From: Phanerodontia chrysosporium
Lineage: Eukaryota > Basidiomycota > Agaricomycetes > Polyporales > Phanerochaetaceae
Assembly (NCBI GenBank): GCA_001910725.1
Contig: MJGA01000071.1
Location: 1 to 56,295, forward strand
Direction: 5' to 3'
DNA: 56,295 nucleotides
Shown here piece by piece: positions 32,124-48,279 of the stretch. Both the position numbers and the translations under genes were made by a program. The notes below the pieces were generated by a model. That model was not told where the DNA came from. It ran no database searches and saw only the letters and a program-made list of their open reading frames with translations. Every line of letters begins with the position of its first letter. Within the stretch, counting starts at the first letter, position 1.

Positions 32124-34242
32124 CTAGTCCATATACAAGTCATGCGCACGGGGAACCTTTGGCGCATTTTCGCTTGTGAACGCTGAGAGTCCCATCTTTT
32201 CCATCAAGCCCTCTAGAGCAGTGACTGCGTCTTCGCAAACCTTGGGGAATCCTTCTTGCTCCGTTGTGCGCAGGAAACTACGAAGGTCGTGCAACTCCCA
32301 TGAGCCCTTTGCCGCAGGCGTCTGCTCGGGATCCTGTCCTGACGCCTGCACCTCAGTGCCCTTGGGAGGCACGCGCCGGAACGCGTAGCCCGGTACGACC
32401 CTACTGCTGTAGCGGCTTCCCAGCTGCACACAGAGCATCCATCCGCCAGCGGGCAGGGGGAGGCTGTCGAGGGCGTTCACCATCCCTATGGTTCGCCCAT
32501 ACCAGGACACGTCGGGCGCACGGGGCAGCCCCGCGAAGGCGACCGCCAGAGCGCGCCCGCCGTACATGTCCATGGAATTGCTGTCGTCGTGTATAGCACC
32601 TGTGAGGAGATCGGTCAGGCCCTGCACGACGACGGCAGGCGCGAGGAGGGGCATGTTGACGCCGCACCACTCCGTGCCTATCGAGGCCCTCAGCAAGACC
32701 TTCATGCGCGTGGGGAGGCCCTTGACACTTGGGAAGCGCATCAGTGTGGGGTGGATGAGGGAGTGCAGGGACCTAAAGAGATCGGGGCGGGCGTGCACGA
32801 CCAATGCGACATCGATGCTGTCTAAGGAGGGGCAGCTCAGAAGCACCAGGCGGGTGACGGAGGGCACGCCCTCAAGCAGTTCCATGAGGCCCAGAGCGGT
32901 CAAAGTGCCGTTCCGTGAAAGGTTGAGCGAGCGAACATTGCCCAGCGCATCGACGATGCTAATGATTTGCTGTGGCGCAAGTGGGTACCCGGAGAGGTCG
33001 AGAGACGTGTCGTGATACCTAGTCGCCTTAGTCAGAGTCTTCAAAAGCGGCACCGCGCTGTCGGGAAACGGTGAAAGCGTGCCAAGAACATCCTCGACGA
33101 TGTCCATTTTGTCCTGCAACCACGGCAGGTCTTCCAGGGTGCTGGTATCTCCGGATTGTATGGTCTGCTTGAGCGACTGACGCAGCGTGATGTCCACGAG
33201 AGAAGGGATCCCACCGGTAGCCTTGTCATTGGCAGTAGAAAGTGCATCCCCCACGTCCTCTTCGACTCGTTCACTCTTGCTCTCTTCTACTATTTCCTGA
33301 TTCGCTGTATCGACATGCTCTTCTTCGTGCGCCTTCTCCGCTTCATCCGCGGCGTCTTTGTTCTCGTCCTCTTCGTCCTCATTATCCTCTTCGTCCTCAT
33401 TATCCTCTTCGTCCTCATTATCCTCTTCGTTCTCATTATCCTCTTCGTCCTCAGTGTCCTCTTCTTTCACTTCGTCGTCGTCGTCGTCGTCATATGGCCA
33501 GGCTTCTTGAATGGCGCTAGCATGCAGGACACGCGTGTCGCGAAGACCATCTATAACTTTCCAGAGTGTGTTCTGCAAGGCGCTATCAGCTTGGTCTTCG
33601 CTGATATCTGCGCCGTCACCGCTCGTCAAGTCGGCATATGTGCCACCTGCGGCCGCAGAGTTCTCTGTTTCCTCCACTTTGGGGCGTCTGGGGATCTCGT
33701 AGTAGTGCCGGAGGTACCCTGCAGCATCCTGCGGTTCCTGCTCCGGAGACTGGAGGAAGCAGTACGCTGGATCCTCTGGGTCTGTGACATCAATAATGGT
33801 AACACCATCGTCGTTGTCTGGAAGGCCCTGTGAGCATGGCACTCCATGATTGAGTATGGTACCTACCGTTCTCCCACAGGTAGTCACCAGTGTCCAGAAG
33901 GGAGTTCTCGAGAGATACACCACTCAAATAGGTCATTTCGGGAGTCAGGTCGATGTCCCAGTTGTCTCCGAGGAGGAGAGTGATGAATTGGCAGGGGATC
34001 GCGGGGAGGCGGGGGGCTTCATTGAAGCGGCTGTACCTGCCGTCGATGCCTCGCAGCTCTTCGCGGATGATTTCTGCGTTCTGAGGCTGTCTGACGGCCT
34101 TCAGGACGCGAGCTGCAGCGCGGAGGGGCAGCGTGCCATAGCACCACTGGTGATGATACGCAGCGATACAGCGGTACTTTGCCTCCGACGAGCCATGGGG
34201 TTTGACCTTTGCGATGATGAAAGCTTGGTGTCTCTGACCCAT
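32124..34242 (-). CDS. Basidiomycete protein with GQRHQ N-terminus, acidic repeat and LRR-like region
   Basis: A 689-residue protein with one intron (33818-33866). It begins MGQRHQAFIIAKV and continues with a conserved-looking block (AAYHHQWCYGTLPL, NWDIDLTPEMTYLSGVS). The middle has a long Asp/Glu tract built of repeated EDNEDE units. The region after it contains leucine-rich stretches (SLDLSGYPL, VRSLNLSRNGTLTALGLMELL) that resemble leucine-rich repeats, then a C-terminal domain with FAGLPRAPDVSWYGR. I associate the GQRHQ start with uncharacterised proteins from mushroom-forming fungi; no function is known to me. The gene converges with the nucleolin-like gene (197 nt between stops). Confidence 0.82.
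33370..33460 (-). repeat. 18-nt tandem repeat coding EDNEDE
   Basis: About four copies of an 18-nt unit (plus strand ATTATCCTCTTCGTCCTC) encode an acidic tract in the GQRHQ protein. The unit length keeps the frame whatever the copy number. Confidence 0.85.
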
Positions 34243-34987
34243 GGTTATGAACGTGCCCAGCTGTCAGTAGGCGAATGGTGGCGGAATACGTGCAAGCGAG
34301 GGCTTCAGGATTTATCGATGTTACTTCCCCCCCCCCCCCTGTACGAGTTTGTACCTCAAATTCTCCGTGCGAACCTAATAATCGATCACGATTCAGCCAT
34401 GGCTTTCCTTGTACAGTATACGCAGCTCTTCGTCGCGGAGTTCCGCATCACGATGTCCTCACTTGCCAGTGCGTGTGAAGATGGACATGGTCGCCCAAAA
34501 CGACGGACCCCCGATAGGTCTCAAGCTGCGGATTAGAGATGTCCTGCCCGAAACGAGACAGCTTCTGCGGTATCATATCACTAGAGCAGCGCTCAACTCC
34601 TCCTTCAAATGGCTAGACTAGCGACAAGGCATGCCGCTGTAAGAACACGTCTGAGAATGGGGAACGTCTTCAATACAGTAAGGAGTTGGAAGGGGTAGAC
34701 GCACCACGATAAGTTCGCGATGTATACTCGAGCTGATACCTATAGCACCCGAACATGCCGAGCACGACTTCCAGGCGCCATGCCAAATATTGGTCGTGAC
34801 TTGTATGTTTATAACCTACTTAGTTGTTATCGAGATACTTCGACAGCGGATACCCCCTAGAGCAAAGACGATGTTATACGAAAGCGAGCACTCGCATACC
34901 GAGTACACATGTGTAGATCGTGCAGACCGCACAATTATCAAAATGTCAACATATTAGTTGGACTTCGGCCTTCTTCGGACTTCACGT
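34243..34987. other. Intergenic with a 13-base poly-C tract
   Basis: No gene is supported. A run of 13 C lies at 34327-34339, 85 nt upstream of the GQRHQ start codon on the other strand. Confidence 0.5.
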
Positions 34988-35444
34988 CTAGTACGCTCCT
35001 CCGCTCTGCAAGTGTCGTGAGTGCACGTAGACGGCCACAAGCTATTCACTGCGCACCGTTATAGCCTCAATCTCCTCCTCCGACAAACGCCGCCGCCATA
35101 GCCTCTCGGGGGCCTGCCAAAAGTCTGTGAACACCTGCACAGTCTCGCCGTTCTTGCCAGTGGTCGTGCTGCTCGCGGCCGCCTGGGGCTGCGACGAGCC
35201 CTGCGACGAAGCGGATGCCCTGAACTTGTTCAGGAAGTCTGAGAACGCGCTCTGGAGCTCAGGCGGTGCAGACGGGTGCGGGTGCTGAGGCTCTGGAGCT
35301 GGTGGGCGCGATCAGCCTGCGTGAACCGCGTGCAATGCCTTCATGGGACGCACTGGAGGGCCATTGCCGCTTGCCGACGAACTGGATCAGTGGTTTGTGC
35401 ACTCTGTGAGAGGCGGCATCGAGGAGACGGAGCGACGGACGCAT
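34988..35444 (-). CDS. KGD4: 2-oxoglutarate dehydrogenase subunit Kgd4 (MRPS36/YMR31 family)
   Basis: A 116-residue mitochondrial protein that tethers the E3 subunit to the 2-oxoglutarate dehydrogenase complex; older annotation calls the family 37S ribosomal protein YMR-31. Exons 35354-35444, 35057-35298 and 34988-35005. The N-terminus (MRPSLRLLDAASHRVHK) is a targeting-type sequence, followed by IQFVGKRQWPS and HPHPSAPPEL. The C-terminal signature LSEEEIEAITSGGAY is completed by an 18-nt last exon. Reading through the last intron would give a spurious stop and lose the SGGA motif. Introns 35299-35353 and 35006-35056 are phase-consistent. Confidence 0.85.
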
Positions 35445-35736
35445 GATGAAGGTGGTATAGGATCAAGGTGTGTGTATCCTCCGCGACCCCTCCGGATCGG
35501 GAGCGTCATGCGCCGCAAGCGCCCATGCAGCGAACGAAGCTATCGCATGTGCGGAACATCCTAGACTCTAGAGCTTACAACATATGCAGAACGTGCTTAC
35601 GACCATATAATATTGAGCTGGCGTCCGGATTTGCAAGTGGAGGTCGCCAAGTGGAGAGCAGCCTTTCACGCGGTCGATCGCAACGGGTTTTCGAAAGAAA
35701 GCGCGTTGGAGAACAGTCCATAGATAATACAGGTCA

Positions 35737-36888
35737 TTAATCCTTCTCTGCGTAGGCCAGCAAGTGTTTCTCTACTTCGTCCTCCGGCATCACACGCCAC
35801 TTGCCGCGGGTCTTGGGGTCCTCGTCCTCGGCATCCGAAACGATACCAATCTCCACCTCACCCGGCTTGAAGTCCGTTGCATGGACAGTTGATATCGCTT
35901 CGATGGCAATCTGAACCGGCGCGCTGAATAACGCGCACACTCACAATACATAAAACTACGCACCTCGATGACTTCCGCGCGGCCGAGTGTTTTGCCCGCC
36001 TTCGCGGCGTCCTCTCCACCGTTGCCAGAGTCGAGCTTCTTCCATTTCTTCTCAAGGTGGTTCATCGCTTCTTGCTGTTTCTGTCCTGCAGCTGTAGCGT
36101 GGAAGCCAACGAAGTAGCCTGCAGGGTCAAGCTTGAAGCATTGGGGGCCGAACTCTGGGTCAATGCCGATCAAGATCATCGCTGCAACAATCACTGTCAA
36201 CATCTACGATGATCTGGTCGAAGGGAGACTGCATACATATCCCCAGAGGACGCATAGCTGCACGCTGGGTGTAGACTTGGTTGATGTTTGCGAGACGTCT
36301 AGCAAGTGCATCTGGCGTGATCTCGTAGCCGTACTTGTATCGGAATTCTGCGGCCTCCGAGCGGGCGCGGGTCACTTGTGCTTGCGAATCCGCTGCATAT
36401 GGAGAAGTGCTGGTGAGCTATTCCGCGGTGGAATGCCCTACTAGTGGCGAACGAACCGACAAGACCAGTCATGACACATCCTATTGTTGGTGTTATGCTG
36501 TACAAGTGGGTAATGGTGCTTGCATCGAGGAGCTTGTCCTACGCAAGGATATAGTGATCAGGCATAGACATACAAGGTACAAACTTGACATGACGTACGG
36601 GCACTTTCTTCTGTGTTATCACGACCGCGGTGTCCTTCCCTCTCACGGCAATAGCGGTATGTCCAGACCCTGTGATGGCCTTGAAAGCATATTCTGGGCG
36701 ATGTTGTCAGCCCGCATGTCTCGCCTTGACCGCGAAAGCCCAAGCAGCTTCAAGTACTGACCGACTTGGTAGAGCCTTCCCTCTGGGGAGAAGACGGTGA
36801 GGTATCTGTTTCCAAGCCGCTTGTCAGCCTCCAGAGCACAAATAATTCTGCATACTAGAACGCACCTGTCATATGAAGTTCTGGACAT
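35737..36888 (-). CDS. SCL1: 20S proteasome subunit alpha-1 (Scl1/PSMA6)
   Basis: A 263-residue alpha-ring subunit of the 20S proteasome. Seven exons: 36866-36888, 36762-36805, 36599-36693, 36457-36538, 36237-36392, 35964-36181 and 35737-35910. The N-terminal alpha signature reads [20 protein letters not shown] across two introns. KGKD-type [52 protein letters not shown] and the [15 protein letters not shown] segment match alpha-1 rather than other alpha subunits. No catalytic Thr is expected. It shares a 311-nt divergent promoter with the RNA polymerase III subunit. Confidence 0.95.
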
Positions 36889-37199
36889 GGTCGAAGGGTA
36901 AGGATGGAGGGAAGGTGTGCGTGAGCTCGAGGACGCGCAAGTCACGTAGACGCTTGTGCACGCGTCGGCGTCCAAATTGGGCGCGTCAGATTTGGGTTAG
37001 GGTTATAACTTCTTGACTCTCGACCTTCACACTCCTCTCTCTACCCTGGCTTGACCAGGAGCCAGTTTGCACACGACAGCTCCGACGAAGATTGCACAGG
37101 AGTGGGGATTGGCTAGGAGACGTGGGACTGTGTTTGGCATTGAGGGGACACGCTTTGACGAACACAGGCATCCACTGAGTACCCGGACCGAGAGTCAAT
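36889..37199. promoter_or_regulatory. Divergent promoter, proteasome alpha-1 / RNA polymerase III
   Basis: This 311-nt gap between opposite starts contains GGGTTAGGGTT at 36994-37004, which is a telobox-type sequence (reverse complement AACCCTAACCC). Confidence 0.5.
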
Positions 37200-42083
<4,884 letters not shown>

Positions 42084-42604
42084 GGGCGCGTTCTCTACCA
42101 AAAACCGGCTCAATGCACTGGACTGTATTACCTATCTTATCCTTAATCACTTCATATGCATTTTCACGCTGATCTCTGGCATGCTGTACTCCATGTATTA
42201 CTTTCCTGTGGCTTTCCAATGAGCCGACACTCAAGCCCGCATGTAATCAACTGAGCGACCCATCCACTGAAACGCATGTTGAGCGTATTCTCTCGGCTCG
42301 CTCACGCATGAATGATAGACATGGTGTGCATCCGATCACACTTGCTGCCAGGCGAGTGGATTCAGACCCGGAGCTGTCAGAACACTCACCGGGAAGAATC
42401 GTCTCAGGTCAACAACTGCAGCGACGCCACGATGCGTACTTCTGTACTACCAGTAGTTCCAGGAATCCTTGGGGCACTACGGAATAGTCACCATTAATTA
42501 TCCCAGACGGTCTGTACGTCAAACTACACATTAAATACACGTCCCGCTAGAGAAGAGAGGAGAGGTGAGGGAGGGCAGGGCGATGGCAGCTCAGCGCTCA
42601 GCGC
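42084..42604. other. Intergenic between convergent genes
   Basis: The 521-nt gap between the stops of RPC1 and SEC63 has no gene that I can support. Confidence 0.55.
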
Positions 42605-44949
42605 TCAGTCGCTATCACTGTCGCTGTCGCTGTCGGCATTACTCTTCTTGTCGTCGTCCGTCGAGCTCTCGTCGTCGCTCTCGTCATCCTCGTCCTCGTC
42701 CTCGGGCCGGCGCGCAGGCTTCACGCGCCCGCCACGCATCATCGCCATCTGGCCCGCGAGCGAGTCCTCCTCGGGGTCCGAGATCTCGTCCTCGGCCGCC
42801 TCCTCGTCCTTGGCCTCCTCGATGCGCAGTGTGATGTCCCGCACGATCTCTTCGCCAATGAACGTGTCGCTGACGATGAACAGCTTCCATTGGAAGACCT
42901 GCGCCTGCGGCGGCGCTTGGAACTGCAGCTTGTATGCCCGGTAGTCGCGCGCGGCGTCAGCGTTTGCGAGCGGCACGTCCGTGATCTTCATCGGCGGCAC
43001 GATCACCTTGCCGATCTTTGGGTCCGCGAGCACGATCCACCAGCTTGGCTTGCGGTTCGCCGGCCAGAAGGGCGCGTGAGCGTACCCGGGATCGCTGAGA
43101 CCCTTGGGCATGTCCTCTGCATCCTTGCGGCTGCCAAGGAACTCTTCCTCTGCCCGATTACGTGACGTCGGAGCAGTGGACTCGTCCTTCTTGGAAATTG
43201 CAGTAGAGTCAGCAGTGGGAGGAACAACGCGTAGCTTAACTACGAGGTAGACGATTGACAAGGGAGAGACAACGCGTTCGCCAATGACTGATATACATGT
43301 GAGCGGGTATGCATATCCACGGACGAATGGCGACATACCCTTGAATGAAGCATCGACGACATCAAGCTTGCCCCAGCGAGAGAGAGCCTTCTTGATCTCA
43401 GGCGCTCTGCCGTCAGCCTTCTCCTCAAGGACCTTCGGAATAGCGTCGAGGGCAGGCACCTCCTTCCCAAGCTCCTTCGATTCTGTCGGCTTGATACCAG
43501 GAAGCTGTGCAAGTCTCAGCGTGTCATCTCCAGGCAGGAGTGCTTGCGTGAGATACGCGTGCAGGCGCATAGCAGCAAGAGTAGGCCAGAGCCAATTGCG
43601 TGCAAGAACAATATTGAGTAGTGAATTCAAGAGGGTTGGAGTCGTCAAAAGGAGGTCCGCTTGTTCTGGAGAACGACGCGTCAGCTGCGCAACAACCGGA
43701 GGGTTTGGATGCATTTACCTCTCCGAAGAGACGAACTCTCGATGGGCAGTCGAAGGAGATGGGCGTACAGGAGGATGAACGCACGACGCCTGACTTCGTG
43801 CTGTTGCTTCGGTCCAATCTCTGCCAGTGTCGTGAGCATGTTCCACTTGACACCCAGCGCCGCTTTAATCTGCTTCTCAAGTTCATCAAGCTCTGACGTC
43901 TTGCTTTTCTTCTTCGGAAGCTCGTGCTCGAAGCTTTTGCCTAGAGACGCGACAACTTCGTCAAGACTAGACTCCTCGCCAAGTGTCTTGAAGAACACGG
44001 CTGCCGAACGAGCGTTGACGCCGTCCTTTGTCTTGTCGCGGTTACCGAACCACCAACGGCCGACAAGCGCAGGGAGCATACCACCGAATACGAGGCCATA
44101 CGCAGCAAGGACAATCGTGCGGTTCCGGCCCTCGACGATCATCTTTGGCAATGCGATGCCCATTGAGATTTCCTGACGACCATCGGGATGGCCGTACTTC
44201 TCCCAGTTCTGACGGATGTTCTCGTCGGTCAGTCTGAAAAGTGAACTCAGGTCAACTACAGCGCTTCGAAAAGACACTGGTAACATACGCTTTGTAAGCT
44301 TTGGTGATCTCCACGAAACGAGCCTCGACAGCCTCAATGGTGTCATTTACGCCAAGCTTGACTTTGTCGGGATGGCTACGGACAGACGTCAGCTCATTGG
44401 GCGCGTGAAGTAGATGTCTACTTGCAATTTCCTCGACAGCTTCTTGTAGTGTGACTTGATTTCTTTTACAGATGTGCCCTGTATAGCCATCAGAGCTGTG
44501 TTCGAGAGAAGACCAGTATGTACTCACCATGTTGATTCCAAGAATCTCGAAGGGGTTGTACACCTTGGTGTCATTCTTGGACGTCGCCACCTTGTACACG
44601 ACGAATCCGAAGAATGACCAGCCAGCGATCAGAACAAAGAGTCTGTATGTACAAACTTTAGCACGCGAGAAGCGGGAAAGCGGTGTGACACGTACCTCCG
44701 CTTGGCCTTCGGGTTGAATAAGCCCGGACGCAGCTTCGCACGGTGATCCACACATGCCTGGCATGGACATCCGTCTGAGCTCTGCTTGGGAGCTATAGAG
44801 AATGAGCCTGAGTATAATCGGGCATCCACGGACAACTTACCGAAAACATGAGACGAAGACAACGTCAATGGTATCAAAATGACGAGGAGAAAGGTGAGGA
44901 GAAAGTAGGCAGCCATGCTGCCGTTCTCGTCATAGTGGTATTCGGCCAT
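42605..44949 (-). CDS. SEC63: Sec63, ER translocon J-domain protein
   Basis: A 661-residue ER membrane protein that recruits BiP/Kar2 to the Sec61 channel. Eight exons: 44841-44949, 44696-44792, 44528-44642, 44426-44478, 44289-44375, 43719-44233, 43339-43665 and 42605-43287. The first transmembrane helix is in exon 1 and a second in VLIAGWSFFGFVVY. The lumenal J domain has HPDKVKLG; the HPD codons follow directly after an intron that starts with GC (GCAAGT, 44376-44425). A third helix is in TIVLAAYGLVFGGMLPALV. The cytosolic Brl domain includes VIGERVVSPLSIVYLVVKL and PPFWPANRKPSWW-like APFWPANRKPSWWIVLAD. The C-terminus is an acidic Asp/Glu/Ser tail. Confidence 0.94.
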
Positions 44950-46307
44950 GGTGGCCTTTATGTGCTAGACGGCGACCGCGAGAGAAATAAGTTAAGCTGT
45001 AGAGAGATGTAGAGAGGGAAAGGGGGCGCGGTGCCCCGGGGATGGGAGGTTTGGTCGACGTGGTCGGGTGTGAAGCGAGTGACCTGGCATTTCGACGCGT
45101 TATAGTACTGTGGGAATTACCTACCTTTACGAGCGCGTCTCGTGACGTCGGTCAGCACCCGATGGCTTTCCCACGCTTGTGGGTGTCTGTAGGCCCATCA
45201 CCCTGCCTGGCTCATCCTTGCGAGCTATCACCTCTGCTTGTTCTGTATCACCACCGAGGACACTTGTTGCGATAAGCCTAAAATCGAACCTTTATTGTGC
45301 GCAAAGTGTGAGTCTTACATCGATATGCACGCACCGGCGGCTGTAAGGCTTTCCGTCGGAGCGTCTTGCCACGTATCCTCGGAGTAATGCTCTGAGCTTC
45401 AAGAGGCATGTAGCACGGGAACTATGTATTCTCGGCCAATTCCGGAAACAGTAGAAGAAACGCGATGACGAGAGCATCACTTTTGGGGATGGTGAGACGC
45501 TGGAAATGTAACATTTCCCGGATCCCTCCAGTATCCACGTACTGCTCAGTCAAAAACCTTCAGGCTTCTCAGACACGTATGTCAGTGCTATAAAGGCTCT
45601 ACGAACGCTCGAAAAAAGGTATCACCTGTGGGTCACTGCTGGTAAGCCCGCTCAAGCCCGAGGAGGTGCACGAAGGGTGATGCGGGAAATTACTAGGATA
45701 TTGGGCTTTGAAGGCAGATCTACAGCAAGGTTTAGGTACATACTGAGCACTATATATTCACACGATCATGTGTAGGGCAAGAGACATTGAAGGAAGGCAG
45801 ATATGCAGTTCGCTCAGTATCTTCAAGGGAAAGAACCACGTCGAGTGCTGGGCGGCTGCGTCACAAGTATTCCGCTGCTACCTGCGAAGGTCTCTCACCT
45901 TTCCCTTCTCTGCACCGCAAAAAGAAATTCTCACAAATTCAAAGCCTTACCTACAGTGTCTTATATTTTTGTCAGTGCTGAGTTGATTCTGGCATGTTGA
46001 TCCCTCAAGCGCTGAAGGTTTCCCGCTCCCGCCCCCTCCATCCGACTGTACAGGCCTGTCTTCCTGTGTAGAGCAGTCAGCGTCGAAGGCGGTTGATACC
46101 TCCTCGTAAAGACACAAGAATTCTCGAGTCCTGCGCAGCAGTCCCAAGACTTCGGCACGACGGCTACCAGCGGCAAATACCAAATTTGGGGTTTGACCAA
46201 GACCGGCTCCATCCTCAAGCCTCCTCAAAGTCACCGGTCGCTCCTTGGCCGATGGCCAAGTGTATAAAAGCTTGGTCTGCGCTCTTGTGTCTTGACTAAA
46301 GACCACG
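44950..46307. other. Intergenic, divergent promoter region of Sec63 and antiporter
   Basis: This 1.36 kb gap between opposite starts has only short reading frames without domains. It contains TATAAAAG at 46263-46270. Confidence 0.5.
46263..46270 (+). promoter_or_regulatory. TATA box of the antiporter gene
   Basis: TATAAAAG lies 45 nt upstream of the ATG at 46308, a good match to a core promoter. Confidence 0.6.
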
Positions 46308-48207
46308 ATGAGCTCTTCGCTTCTCTACATCTATCCCTTCCCTTTTTTCTCCGCCGAACTTGAATCGACTGGCAATGACGGCTCATTCCCATATCACGAG
46401 CCTGGTGTTGTCGAACTTCTAATTCTACTTTCCTTCTTATTCCTCCTGAACGTTGTTAGAAACGTTGCTGACTACTATCTCTATGGTGGCATCATCGCCG
46501 AGATCACTCTCGGATGGTGTACGGTGAGCCGCTTGCTGGCATCCTTCCTGTAAACTGGGAAGGGACCTTCACCGTTCTGGGATATCTCGGCTTGATAGGC
46601 ATAGTCTTCGAAGGTGCGTCACCGCTCTAAAACTATCTGTCATCTCCTCACGGCCTCATAATGCATAGGGGGTCTGTCCACCGACCTGGGCCTCCTCGTG
46701 GCAAACCTGCCGCTTTCCGTGCTTTGCGCATCTATTGGTATCGCGCTTCCTGTGGCGTTCTCCTTCGCATTGCTTTTTGCAGGCTACGGCTACCGACCGC
46801 TGGAGGCGTTTGCTGCTGGCGCGGCATTGTGCTCGACGAGCCTCGGCACGACACTAATGGCGCTCAATAGCGTCACCAGCAGCCTTGGACCTTCGAGCGG
46901 CGTTACAGCCTCTGAGACAAGCAAGTCGTCTAGAACTTCGTAAACAACTTATGCTGATCGGTTGCAGTAGTAGTATGCGAGGAGAAGGATGAACGTGCTG
47001 CGGGCCCTTCGAACGACGCCTCAGTCGAAAACGCCACACCAGGTACGCCTGCCCATCTACCCGCACCGTACCTCCCCCTGACACGCAGCCAGCCCCAGAG
47101 AGCACGCCCCTGCAGAAGAGCCGCATCGGCACCGTGCTCATCAGCGCCGCAGTCATCGACGACGTCATCGGACTCGTCCTGTCCTCGCTCGTGCCCGCGC
47201 TCTCCGCCATCGAGGACACGCAGTCGCACACGAACCTCGCGTGGCAGGTCGTGCGGCCCATGCTCGCGTCCGCGCTCATGGCCTCCATCACGCCCCTCGT
47301 TGCGCGCTACGTCCTGCGCCCGCTCTTCCGCTACCGCAGCCTCGGGCACCGCTGGTGCACGCCCCGCCGTCCGGGCGCGCGGTGGGGCTCGCCCGCGCTG
47401 CTCCGGCTGGTCTCGCGCCCCGGGAGCGACCTCGCGCAGTGGGGCACGCAAGGCCACGCCGACGCGGTAGGCGTCATCCTCATGGTCCTCTTCGTCAGCG
47501 CCTTCGCGGCCATCGCTTTCTGTACGTGATCCGGCGACCGTGAGTGGGAGCGTACTGAGACCCTGCGCTAGACTCGGGCAGCAGCGTCCTCTTCGGGGCG
47601 TACCTCGCCGGGCTCACCATCACCTACCTCCAGCACGCCCCCAAGACGCGGAAGGACGACGACGGTGCGGCGGCCGCGCGGCTCTCCTTCGAGGAGACGT
47701 ACGCGCGCACAGTCGGGCCCCTGCAACAGGCCGTGCTCGCGCCGCTCTTCTTCGCGAGCATCGGCTACGGCATCGTGCGTGCGCCGCCGTCACCTTTCCC
47801 CTGAGCACCTCTCTGACACCCCCTTGCAGCCGTTCCTCCAGCTGTGGCGCCCCGCTGTGCTCTGGCGCGGCATCCTGTATACGCTGCTCATGGTCGCGGG
47901 AAAGCTCGCGGTTGGGTTGCCCGTCGTGTTGTGGGCTCTCAGCGCGGGCGCGGGCTCCGCCGCTGTGCGCCTCCGAAAGTCGCTCTTGCCCGCATTCTTC
48001 ATCGGCGTTGCGATGGTCGCGCGCGGCGAGATCGGCCTGCTCATCGCGCAGATTGCGCGGAGCCCGCCCGGCGGGGCAGACGGGCTCCTTGACGACGAGG
48101 CGTTCCTCGTGTGCATCTGGGCGATCCTGCTTTGCACACTCTTCAGCCCGATCGGAGTCGGGTTCATTGTCAACCGGTGGAAGGACAGGATCATACACGG
48201 GATGTAG
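46308..48207 (+). CDS. Cation/H+ antiporter, CPA (NhaP/KefB) type (one-base frameshift)
   Basis: A membrane antiporter exchanging Na+ or K+ for protons, about 547 residues. Exons 46308-46613, 46669-46920, 46968-47042, 47093-47521, 47572-47774 and 47830-48207. Many hydrophobic helices are seen; FEGGLSTDL and the ion-binding Asp-Asp pair in VLISAAVIDDVIGLVL are characteristic. The charged linker VVCEEKDERAAG separates two helices. The intron 46921-46967 has a GC donor (GCAAGT). The frame changes at about 46512 (CTCGGATGG); one extra base there gives ITLGMVYGEPLAGILP, the expected helix. The last exon holds FFIGVAMVARGEIGLLIAQIA. The ion specificity cannot be read from the sequence. Its stop is 72 nt from that of the ankyrin gene. 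Confidence 0.85.
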
Positions 48208-48279
48208 AGGCAGCATCATCATTCGCATAGCACCGTGACAAATGTCGTATCGTACATGATAGAGAGCCTGTCATGCCAT

